A stretch of DNA of 5,754 nucleotides from CAYXFZ01 sp964464385 (GTDB lineage Bacteria; Planctomycetota; UBA1135), in NCBI GenBank assembly GCA_964464385.1, contig CAYXFZ010000113.1, positions 1-5,754 on the forward strand. The letters run 5' to 3'. A model generated the notes under the pieces. That model did no database searches. It was not told the DNA's origin and worked only from the letters and a program-made list of their open reading frames with translations. A program made the translations under genes and the position numbers. Shown here in pieces: positions 1 to 5,754 of this stretch; positions within the stretch are counted from its first letter, which is position 1; each line of letters begins with the position of its first letter.

Positions 1-654
1 GAAGGGGCGAAGTTGCACGTGTTTCACATCTCCACTGCCGAGGGGGCGCGATTGGTGGCCAAAGCTGCGGCGACTGGGGCCGCCGTTACTGGAACCACGG
101 CGCCGCATTATTTGTTGGTGGAAGCCGAGGAGGCCGCAGCAGCGCCCGAGCATCGCTTCAAGGTGAATCCGTCCATCAAAGCTGCTTCCGATCGAGACGG
201 CTTGGCCACATGGTTGCGGAAAGGGGCCCTCCAGGGGGTGGGAACCGACCATGCCCCTCATCCGTTGCAGGAAAAGGGTCGCCCTTATGCCAAGGCCCCC
301 TCTGGCTTCCCTTCCGTGGACCTCCTCCTCCCTCTCATGTTTGCCGTTGCCGATCGTCACGATTTGCCGTTGGAGCGAGTCTTGGCCTCCGTTACCTGGG
401 ATCCGGCTGAAGAATTCGGCCTGACTCAAAAAGGGCGATTGGTGGCGGGCGCGGATGCCGATTTCGTGATTTGCCAACCGGACGTAAAGCGGGCGGTGGC
501 CGAGGAAGCTCTTCCTTCGCGCAGCAAATGGAGTCCCTGGCACGGTCGTGAATTGCGCGGTTTTCCGGAGCGCGTTTTCTTGCGCGGTTTGGAAGTTTTT
601 TCCCATGGGTCGTTTCCGGAGACCCCAACAGGGCGTCCGCTGTTCGGCTCGTGA
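1..654 (+). CDS. pyrC: Dihydroorotase, class I (C-terminal half, 5' end outside window)
   Basis: Zinc enzyme that reversibly cyclises N-carbamoyl-L-aspartate to dihydroorotate, the third step of de novo pyrimidine synthesis, in the cytoplasm. The frame is open from base 1, so the TTG at 13 is an internal Leu codon and not the start. About 217 residues are present, against roughly 420-430 in the family. Visible motifs, in partial-protein numbering: HVFHIST with the metal-ligand His at 9, TAPHYLL with the ligand His at 36, FKVNPSIK at 53-60 (substrate-binding loop, family form close to FKVNPPLR), and GTDHAPH with the catalytic Asp at 83. Near the end come GRLVAGADADFVI, typical of the amidohydrolase C-terminal beta-sandwich, and a WSPWHG motif close to the family's WSPFEG. 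The retained His, His and Asp argue for an active enzyme and not the inactive pseudo-dihydroorotase. The TGA stop overlaps the GTG of the next gene by 4 bp (GTGA), implying translational coupling. Confidence 0.93.
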   Translation, partial: EGAKLHVFHISTAEGARLVAKAAATGAAVTGTTAPHYLLVEAEEAAAAPEHRFKVNPSIKAASDRDGLATWLRKGALQGVGTDHAPHPLQEKGRPYAKAPSGFPSVDLLLPLMFAVADRHDLPLERVLASVTWDPAEEFGLTQKGRLVAGADADFVICQPDVKRAVAEEALPSRSKWSPWHGRELRGFPERVFLRGLEVFSHGSFPETPTGRPLFGS

Positions 655-1451
655 GCGGCCAGCTGTTTCCTGCCGAGTTTTTTACGGCTTTGGATCGTGT
701 GGCGCGGCGCCGGTCGCGTCAAGTGGGTGGCCGTGCCCCTGTCCCTCGGGCTGGTCAGGGCCGCGCCGGTTTTGAACGTCGCCCTTGGCAATGGGGCGAT
801 GATCCGCGCCGGGTGGATTGGCGCACCTCGGCCCGCGTCGGGCAAACTTTGGTCCGCCGTCGCGAAGAGGATCGGGGTGGGGATCTTTTGTTGATCTTGG
901 ACAACAGTGCCAGTGTGGCCTGTGGAAGTGGCCGCCGCTCTCAGGATCTGCGCCGACTTGCCCTCGCTCTGGGCTGGTTGCATTTGGAATCGGGCGGGCA
1001 ACTTCGACTGGTGAGTATGGGCGTGTCCTATCCCTTTGCCGGCCCTGCTCGTCGTCATGCTTTGCGCTCTTGTTTGGAGTCCTTGTCAAATCCGAATGGC
1101 ACTCTGCGCTGGGATTGCCTTCCTTCGCGCGGAAGGGTGGTTTTTCTGACGGATCCTTGGTCCCCGGCTCCACCCCCAACCCGGGGCAATGCCCACATGA
1201 TTCGGTTGGCCGATCATGGCGAGGAACACCCCCCCTACGGGGAATTGTTGTTGATTGAGGCCGAGTCGGGCCGCCGGGCTCACGGCCATTCGAACGCCTC
1301 TTCTTGGCCCTCCATTTGGCAAAAGCACTTGCGCCAGAGTGCAGCGCAGGACACGGCCCAAGGATGGACCTCCACCCTCTTGAGTGCCTCGGTCCCTGGG
1401 GATCCGGCCGGTCAAATCCTGACCCAGGCGGAGGACTTGGATCTTGTTTGA
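651..1451 (+). CDS. DUF58 domain protein (vWA-like, MoxR-associated type)
   Basis: A 266-residue protein recognised by the DUF58 signature: WGDDPRRVDWRTSAR at 48-62 matches the family's GDD-R-IDW-SAR core. It is followed by LVRRREEDRGG and a hydrophobic strand leading into DNSAS at 84-88, the DxSxS metal-site (MIDAS) motif of von Willebrand A folds. A second strand, VVFLTD with Asp168, could supply the distal MIDAS acid. No transmembrane helix is visible, so it is probably cytosolic or peripheral. The start is GTG at 651, overlapping the pyrC stop, with no clear Shine-Dalgarno, so coupling is likely. It overlaps the next gene by 8 bp. DUF58 proteins usually sit beside MoxR AAA+ ATPases and Bat-type membrane proteins. 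The Bat-like partner is here but MoxR is not. The substrate or role of the module is unknown. Family assignment is firm; function is inference. Confidence 0.88.
   Translation: MSGQLFPAEFFTALDRVARRRSRQVGGRAPVPRAGQGRAGFERRPWQWGDDPRRVDWRTSARVGQTLVRRREEDRGGDLLLILDNSASVACGSGRRSQDLRRLALALGWLHLESGGQLRLVSMGVSYPFAGPARRHALRSCLESLSNPNGTLRWDCLPSRGRVVFLTDPWSPAPPPTRGNAHMIRLADHGEEHPPYGELLLIEAESGRRAHGHSNASSWPSIWQKHLRQSAAQDTAQGWTSTLLSASVPGDPAGQILTQAEDLDLV
1430..1435 (+). promoter_or_regulatory. Shine-Dalgarno site for the BatA-like gene
   Basis: GGAGGA lies 8 nt upstream of the TTG at 1444, inside the 3' end of the DUF58 gene. It is the clearest ribosome-binding site in the window. It decides the start of the next gene in favour of this TTG, which directly precedes the expected N-terminal FERPEALLLL segment. 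Confidence 0.7.
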
Positions 1452-2544
1452 GCGGCCCGAGGCCCTTCTTCTGTTGGGGTTCATCCCAGTTTGGATCCTC
1501 TGGTGGCGTGGGCGGCGACCCCACCGATTGCGGGTGGGGGGTCTAGAGCCATTTCAGCAAACGGGTTCTGGTGCGTCCCCGCGTCATACCTGGCCGCTCT
1601 CTCTGGGTCCCGGTTTGGCAGCCTTGCTCTCCGCCACCTTGGCCCTGGCCGGACCTCGTGGAGGAACACCCGAACCCTGGATCCTCTTGGATGCCAGTTG
1701 GTCCCACTTGGGGCCGGGCCAAGGCAAGGGTGCTCCTCATGGAAATTTTGCAGAAGCGGACCTGATCTTGGGTGGGCCGGACGAATTTTTGGATGGGGAA
1801 CTCTTGCAGGCCGAACTCTTGTTGGCCCCTGCCCGTTCTTGGATCGTGCGCACGGATCTGCCGGCCCCGAGTGGTCTACCCACTCATATCCAGTGGCAAC
1901 AGACTCCGCGTCAGGGCCGGAATGCCGCCATCTTGGCCGTGACTCCCTCCCCGGGTGGGCCCGTTTTGCATTGGTTGCGCGTCGGTTTTTCGGGACCATG
2001 GGGTCTGCAGATGGATGATCAGCGATTGACCTTGCCGCATCAGGGAGAGCGCGGCGAGTTTCGTCTTCCCGACCGTCCTTTCGCCCAACTTCGGTTCCTC
2101 CAGGCGGACGGATCCGTTTGGCAGGATGATCAACCTTGGGATGACGCTTGGCGCTCGCCACCGCAGTTGCAACTTCCGGCCGAAGCGGACGCTGCCTGGC
2201 CCGCTGCGGTCCGTGCATGGACGGCTGGGGCTAGGATTCAGTCCTTGGCAGGAACTCCAGATTTGTCTTCCGCATGGTCCTTGGTCCTGGAGACCGATCC
2301 ATTTGCCGAATTGCCAGTCGCCGAAGCTCTGGCGGAGGCCCGGCTCCTCTTGGAGCCTTGGATCGCCCTCGGGGACCAACCCCGTTGGGAATCGGAATGT
2401 CGTCCGGCCGCGGCCTCTTCGCCTTGGCCTGTTGGCCTGCCGATCCAAACGCCTCCTGCCGATCCATCCCTGCCACGCAAACTGGTCTGGATTGCCCTGA
2501 TCTTGGGATGTTGTTCCGGGCTACTCCGCTGGCGGGGACGGTAA
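1444..2544 (+). CDS. BatA-like membrane protein with degenerate vWA region
   Basis: A 366-residue membrane protein. Residues 1-21 (FERPEALLLLGFIPVWILWW) and about 51-70 are two N-terminal hydrophobic helices separated by a basic stretch (RGRRPHRLR), the arrangement of the BatA/aerotolerance N-terminal domain (PF07584 type). Next comes a strand ending in LLDASWS at 81-87, which keeps a DxSxS pattern but lacks the usual following Met and has no obvious remaining vWA metal-site motifs. The middle (RQGRNAAILAV and DDQPWDDAW segments) resembles the beta-rich region of long BatA-like proteins, where a D-DN-A motif is common; this is a by-eye comparison. A single C-terminal helix lies at about 346-360, followed by a basic tail (LLRWRGR). 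The start is TTG at 1444, chosen from the Shine-Dalgarno and the N-terminal helix. It probably partners the overlapping DUF58 protein. Its last 24 bp overlap the convergent antiporter gene. The precise function is unknown. Confidence 0.8.
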   Translation: MFERPEALLLLGFIPVWILWWRGRRPHRLRVGGLEPFQQTGSGASPRHTWPLSLGPGLAALLSATLALAGPRGGTPEPWILLDASWSHLGPGQGKGAPHGNFAEADLILGGPDEFLDGELLQAELLLAPARSWIVRTDLPAPSGLPTHIQWQQTPRQGRNAAILAVTPSPGGPVLHWLRVGFSGPWGLQMDDQRLTLPHQGERGEFRLPDRPFAQLRFLQADGSVWQDDQPWDDAWRSPPQLQLPAEADAAWPAAVRAWTAGARIQSLAGTPDLSSAWSLVLETDPFAELPVAEALAEARLLLEPWIALGDQPRWESECRPAAASSPWPVGLPIQTPPADPSLPRKLVWIALILGCCSGLLRWRGR

Positions 2545-4507
2545 ATCTTCAACCCGCTTGGCGAATACGGAGAGGACCAGAAAGAGAAAAGCGGTGCCGA
2601 GCACGAGACCCCAAACGGGCGACCATTGCAGGAAGGAGACGGGGAAGTAGCCAAAGACAAGGGCAACGGCGGCGCACAGGATGGCGTAAGGGGCCTGGGT
2701 GCGGACGTGTTCGATGTGACGGCAACGGGAAGCAGCCGAAGAAAGAATGGTGGTGTCCGAAATGGGAGAACAATGGTCGCCGAAAATGGCGCCCTCCAAT
2801 ACCGCGCCAATGCAGAGGATCAAGAGGCCGTGAGACCCTAGGGTGCTGGCATCACCCAGGCGGTCGGCCAAAAGAACCACATTGGGCTGAAGGATGGCCA
2901 TGGTGGCCCAAGAGGAGCCGGTAGCAAAGGCGACAAAACAGGCGGTCAAAAACAGAATTGTGGGTAGCCAAGCAGGGTTGGCCAAATCTCCGGCTACCGC
3001 AACGAGGTAACCCGCGGTGTCCAACTTTTCGCAAACCGCCCCGATGCTCCAAGCCAAGACCAAAATAACCAACGCTCCTCCTAGGGCAATGGAACCCCGG
3101 CCCGCTGTCACGCAGATTTCCTTGGGTCCCAGTTGGCGCCGGAACAGGGCCAAGCCGCAGGCCAACAAAAAGGCGGCCAGCGAACCGTCAAAAATGGCGC
3201 GACTGGAATCGGTTGCATTCAAAACCGAACGAAGCCAAGGCATGGTGCCCTCTGCGCGCAGGCCGGCAACAAAAGCTTCGCCGTGTTCGGCCAAGATGCT
3301 TTGGGCACCGAGGTCATAGAGTCGCCAACCGGTAAAGAACAAGAGGGCAAAGAGGGGGAGCACGCCGTTTTCCCAACGTGGGGAGACCCAAGGGGCCGGT
3401 CGGAAACGACCCAAGCCTGTGGCGTTGGATTCCTGCAAATCGTCTTCGCCGCGCCGCGCCGCTTGCTCGATTTTCAACATGGGTCCAAAGTCTCGGCGGG
3501 TCCAGATCACCATGCCCACGGTCAGCAGAGCGAAAATGCAATAAAAACGGAAGGGAATGGTTTCCAAAAAGAGAGCGTAGCCTTGGGACTCCTCGTAACC
3601 AATCAGGGGAAGTTGCGGCGCATAAGTGCTGATTTGATACGCCACCCAAGTACTGAGAACGGCCAAGCCGGCCATGGGTGCGGCCGTGCTATCCACGATA
3701 TAGGCCAATTTAGCCCGACTGACTTTGAGACGATCGAAAAGAGGGCCCGTGGAATTGCCAACGACGATGGTGTTGGCGTAATCGTNNNNNNNNNNCAAAG
3801 AAAATCCCCAGACCCAGGCCATAGGCAACTCCTTGGGCACTGCGGGGCGTTGTGGCGAAACGAACGAGGGAGCGAACCATGCCCTCGATAGCGCCCATTC
3901 GAGTCATGACGGCTACCATGGCCGACAAGAGGACGACGAAGGCCAAAATATGCAATTCGAAACTGCTCGTAAAAACCTTCTCCCACAGAATGTCCACGGT
4001 GAAAATTTTCAAGGCCCACGGGAAGGGCTCGCCTGTGGGAACCAAAAGGAAGCAGCCCAGAAGAACGCCCGTGAAGAGGGCCACTTGAGTGCGGCGAAAC
4101 AAAAAGGCCATCAAGATGGCAAGCAGAGGAGGGATCAAGGCAATGCGGTTGCCAATATGAGTGGACTCGTCCAAAACTTGGCCATCCGCTCCCCATAAGC
4201 TCAACAGGTCTCCGTCCACCCGAACTTGCAATTCTGGACCGTTCGTTCCCAATTGCCAACCGAGGCCGTCTGCGGTCCGCTGAACTTCGACGCCAGGCCG
4301 CAATGAGCGGAGAGCATCGCGGTGGTGTTCGACGAGGGCCTCAAATGAGGCGGCACGCAAGGAAAAGGACTCGGGCAATTCCTCTTCCAGGGCCCGAAGC
4401 GCTTTCTGCAACGCAAGGCCTTGGAGGGTGTTGGCATCTGGCGTGAGCAGAAACAGGGGGAGCGCCACCAGACCGAACAACCCGGCGGTCAGCAGGCGGG
4501 TGCCCAT
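2521..4507 (-). CDS. nhaC: Na+/H+ antiporter, NhaC family, with N-terminal extracytoplasmic extension (frame interrupted by N run)
   Basis: Inner-membrane antiporter that exchanges Na+ for protons. It runs from ATG at 4507 to TAG at 2521-2523. As deposited, the 10 Ns at 3786-3795 shift the frame; removing them gives one frame of 658 residues. Diagnostic motifs: FFDDYAN at 236-242 (Asp238 is created across the gap), DRLKVSRAKLAYIVDSTAAP at 255-274, ATGSSWAT at 525-532 and GDHCSPISDTT at 573-583, followed by an HIEHVRTQAPYA segment. All are hallmarks of NhaC. Many hydrophobic helices lie from about residue 121 onward, and a charged loop at about 334-363 is probably cytoplasmic. The protein is longer than usual NhaC (roughly 450-520 residues). 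Residues 4-22 form a signal-like helix, followed by about 98 soluble residues (23-120), helical then beta-like, before the first antiporter helix. There is no strong Shine-Dalgarno. It is convergent with the BatA-like gene and divergent from the coiled-coil gene. Whether transport is Na+/H+ or coupled to an organic anion cannot be settled here. Confidence 0.92.
3786..3795. other. Assembly gap of 10 Ns inside nhaC, probably zero true length
   Basis: Ten Ns sit between CGTAATCGT and CAAAGAAAAT. On the minus strand the left piece ends GGGATTTTCTTTG and the right piece starts ACGATTACGCC. Joined directly they read Phe-Phe-Asp-Asp-Tyr-Ala, the conserved NhaC motif, in one continuous frame. Any true gap must be a multiple of three, so ten is impossible in an intact gene, and zero fits the family exactly. 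Confidence 0.9.
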
Positions 4508-4558
4508 GCGTTCCCATTCTAGATGGTCGGCCTGGGCTTGCGTTATTCTCCAAGCCTC

Positions 4559-5041
4559 ATGGACACTCTTCCCTACGTTCTGTTTGGGCTCACTACGGCA
4601 ACCGTGATTGCCCTAAGCGTTTGGTGGGTTCTCCGCGCTCGTCGGTTGGAATCTTGGTTGGAGACTTATGCTGCTCTCGCCCTCCTGCCGGACCGGGTTC
4701 AGGCTCTGGGCCGCAAGGTGGAGGATTTGGATCCTGCCGCCCTTCGCGCAGAATTGGATGCCATTCGAGCCGACCTGGCACGCATCGAAGATTTGATTTC
4801 GGCTCCTTCGGGTGCCGCTCCGCCTTCTACGGTTCGGGCCAGCATCTTCCGGCACTTGCGCGAGGATGGATACCGTGCCGTGACCCTGGAGGATCCTCGG
4901 GTCGAGCTCAGCGAGAAAGGGAGTTGTCTCCTGCCCTTGTCCGCCATCCGTTCCGGAGTGCGGGTCCGGGGACATGTGCGATTGTTGGACGGCGAAGTGG
5001 TCGAGACGGACCTCGAGCCGAGTTACGATCTCTTCCCCTGA
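4559..5041 (+). CDS. Small membrane-anchored coiled-coil protein, function unknown
   Basis: I do not recognise a family. From the ATG at 4559 the product is 160 residues. Residues 4-25 (LPYVLFGLTTATVIALSVWW) form one membrane helix followed by positive charges (RARRLE), suggesting a short outside end and a cytoplasmic body. Residues about 43-78 are rich in Leu, Ala, Asp, Glu and Arg in heptad-like spacing (VQALGRKVEDLDPAALRAEL and onward), a likely coiled coil. A short Pro/Ala/Ser linker follows, then a compact C-terminal segment of about 65 residues (FRHLREDGYRAVTLEDPR onward) with alternating hydrophobic residues, probably beta-rich. An in-frame ATG at 4523 would add 12 residues. Neither start has a good Shine-Dalgarno; 4559 is preferred because it puts the helix at the N-terminus and leaves 51 bp for divergent promoters. 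The TGA stop overlaps the asnS ATG by one base (TGATG), so the two are probably translationally coupled. Confidence 0.7.
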   Translation: MDTLPYVLFGLTTATVIALSVWWVLRARRLESWLETYAALALLPDRVQALGRKVEDLDPAALRAELDAIRADLARIEDLISAPSGAAPPSTVRASIFRHLREDGYRAVTLEDPRVELSEKGSCLLPLSAIRSGVRVRGHVRLLDGEVVETDLEPSYDLFP

Positions 5042-5658
5042 TGGAAGCCCCCTCCGCTTTGGATCTTCGCGTTGCCGAATTGCCCGACCATGGTGGCGTC
5101 GAGACTCGTCTCCGGGGATGGCTCTTGCGTGGCCGTGGCAAGGGCAAGTTGTTGTTTTTGCTCCTGAGGGATGGTTCCGGCGTTTGCCAATGCGTGGTCA
5201 GCCGTAGCGAAGTGTCCGAAAAGGATTTCGCCGCCGCTAAAGAATTGACCCAAGAATCTTCCTTCGAAGTGACCGGCACGGTGCACTTGGACGAGCGCGC
5301 TCCAGGGGGAGCCGAACTTCGGGTCACGGCTCTGCGATGCACTCAGCGTGCCGAGTCCTATCCGATTTCCCCCAAGGAGCACGGTTCCGGTTTCCTGCTG
5401 GATCACCGTCACCTTTGGCTACGCTCCAGTCGTCAAACCGCGATTCTTCGCTTGCGGCACAGGCTGATTCATTCCTTTCGCAATTACTTGGACGGGGAAG
5501 GGTTCTTTTGCGTGGACTCCCCTATTTTTACTCCCAATGCATGCGAGGGCACCTCCACCCTCTTTGAGACGGATTATTTCGGAGAGAAGGCCTACCTCAC
5601 CCAATCGGGTCAGTTGTATGCCGAGGCGGTTACCGGTGGGCGGGCAAGGGGGGATTGA
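5041..5658 (+). CDS. asnS: Asparaginyl-tRNA synthetase, N-terminal part, interrupted
   Basis: Class II aminoacyl-tRNA synthetase that charges tRNA(Asn) with asparagine in the cytoplasm. Residues about 18-100 form the OB-fold anticodon-binding domain (VETRLRGWLLRG, LLFLLLRDGSG, FEVTGTV). A LDHRHLWLRS linker at 120-129 leads into the catalytic domain with class II motif 1 around FRNYLDGEGFFCVDSPIF at 146-163 (conserved Pro161). The AsnRS-diagnostic ACEGTSTLFETDYFGEKAYL at 167-186 and SGQLYAEA at 189-196 follow. The start is ATG at 5041, coupled to the upstream stop; the frame is open back to 4621, but those codons only shadow the neighbouring gene. After Ala196 the sequence leaves the family: the expected GKVYTFGPTFRAE motif 2 region is missing and a stop follows at 5656-5658 after nine unrelated residues. 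Motifs 2 and 3 are absent, so the product as written would be inactive. Identity is certain; the cause of the break is not. Confidence 0.88.
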   Translation: MEAPSALDLRVAELPDHGGVETRLRGWLLRGRGKGKLLFLLLRDGSGVCQCVVSRSEVSEKDFAAAKELTQESSFEVTGTVHLDERAPGGAELRVTALRCTQRAESYPISPKEHGSGFLLDHRHLWLRSSRQTAILRLRHRLIHSFRNYLDGEGFFCVDSPIFTPNACEGTSTLFETDYFGEKAYLTQSGQLYAEAVTGGRARGD

Positions 5659-5754
5659 GAAATGTCGCAATCCCGGTGGTCGTGTCGACTCTTGAGTTTT
5701 GTGAAGGGCTGGAAAATGGCTACTGACTTGTTGCAACGTTGTTACCGCGGTAGC
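5629..5754. other. Non-asnS sequence interrupting the synthetase; possible insertion edge or chimeric contig end
   Basis: From about 5629 to the window end no forward frame resembles asparaginyl-tRNA synthetase, so this is not a simple frameshift. The stretch looks less GC-rich than its surroundings. It has a stem-forming GGGATT/AATCCC pair (5651-5656 and 5669-5674), an 8-bp palindrome GTTGCAAC (5730-5737) and a 10-bp palindrome TACCGCGGTA (5743-5752). GTGGGC at 5636 is a four-of-five match to the group II intron 5' consensus GUGYG, and the structured, non-coding look would suit intron domain I. A short open frame from ATG 5662, behind AAGGGGGG, runs off the end with about 31 codons of no recognisable family. 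Alternatives are an assembly join or an unknown insertion. The identity is unresolved. Confidence 0.35.

Noticed and set aside
682..1524. A 280-codon minus-strand open frame opposite the DUF58 gene
   Set aside because: Its Pro/Arg-rich low-complexity translation is typical of a GC-rich antisense shadow, and the plus strand carries the DUF58 motifs.
3133..3891. A 252-codon plus-strand open frame opposite nhaC
   Set aside because: It is antisense to clearly conserved antiporter motifs, crosses the N run and has no recognisable protein features. It is open only because of the codon bias of the real gene.
2521..4507. nhaC as a frameshifted pseudogene
   Set aside because: The only frame break is the artificial N run. 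Closing it gives one uninterrupted frame with every hallmark motif intact.
4508..4558. Promoter for asnS operon with TATTCT as a -10 box at 4542
   Set aside because: It matches only four of six consensus bases and has no -35 element at proper spacing.
4621..5040. N-terminal extension of asnS to an upstream GTG-type start at 4621
   Set aside because: The extra 140 residues are Gly/Arg/Ser-rich with no family similarity and lie out of frame over the coiled-coil gene. The OB fold begins shortly after the ATG at 5041.
5626..5754. asnS loss explained by a single-base sequencing error
   Set aside because: I translated all three forward frames past 5626. None yields the expected motif 2 region (such as FGPTFRAE), so one indel cannot restore the enzyme.
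5662..5754. New gene starting at ATG 5662 behind AAGGGGGG
   Set aside because: Only 31 codons are visible, with no recognisable family, and they lie in sequence that may be non-coding or chimeric. This is too little to call a gene.
1..5754. tRNA, rRNA, CRISPR array or complete insertion sequence
   Set aside because: No cloverleaf, regularly spaced repeats, terminal inverted repeats or transposase motifs were seen by eye.

Overview
The window is a gene-dense, GC-rich (roughly 60% by eye) bacterial fragment with almost no non-coding DNA. It contains a 10-base N run, so it comes from a scaffolded draft or metagenome assembly. No gene fixes the taxon. The pairing of a DUF58 protein with a BatA-like membrane protein and an NhaC antiporter with an extra N-terminal domain would suit the Planctomycetota/Verrucomicrobiota side of the bacteria, but that is only a weak guess.

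Layout. Bases 1-2544 (+ strand) form a tightly overlapping run: the C-terminal half of a class I dihydroorotase (pyrC), a DUF58 protein whose GTG start overlaps the pyrC stop by 4 bp, and a BatA-like three-helix membrane protein that starts at a TTG with a good Shine-Dalgarno inside the end of the DUF58 gene. Bases 2521-4507 (- strand) hold a large NhaC-family Na+/H+ antiporter. It converges on the BatA-like gene with a 24-bp tail overlap, and its reading frame is broken only by the N run. After a very short divergent gap, 4559-5041 (+) encodes a small membrane-anchored coiled-coil protein of unknown function. Its stop overlaps the start of an asparaginyl-tRNA synthetase gene (asnS).

The asnS frame follows the family closely up to codon 196 (about base 5628), then leaves it abruptly and stops at 5658. 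The last ~125 bp match the enzyme in no forward frame, so this is an insertion junction or a chimeric contig end.

Function. pyrC belongs to de novo pyrimidine synthesis and asnS to translation. The DUF58/BatA-like pair resembles the MoxR-associated, von Willebrand-factor-type membrane modules, but no MoxR ATPase lies in the window. The antiporter would serve sodium/proton homeostasis. I see no RNA gene, CRISPR array, identifiable transposase or clear terminator. The two most useful observations are that the N run appears to stand for zero missing bases (closing it recreates the NhaC FFDDYAN motif in frame) and that asnS is interrupted at the right-hand end.
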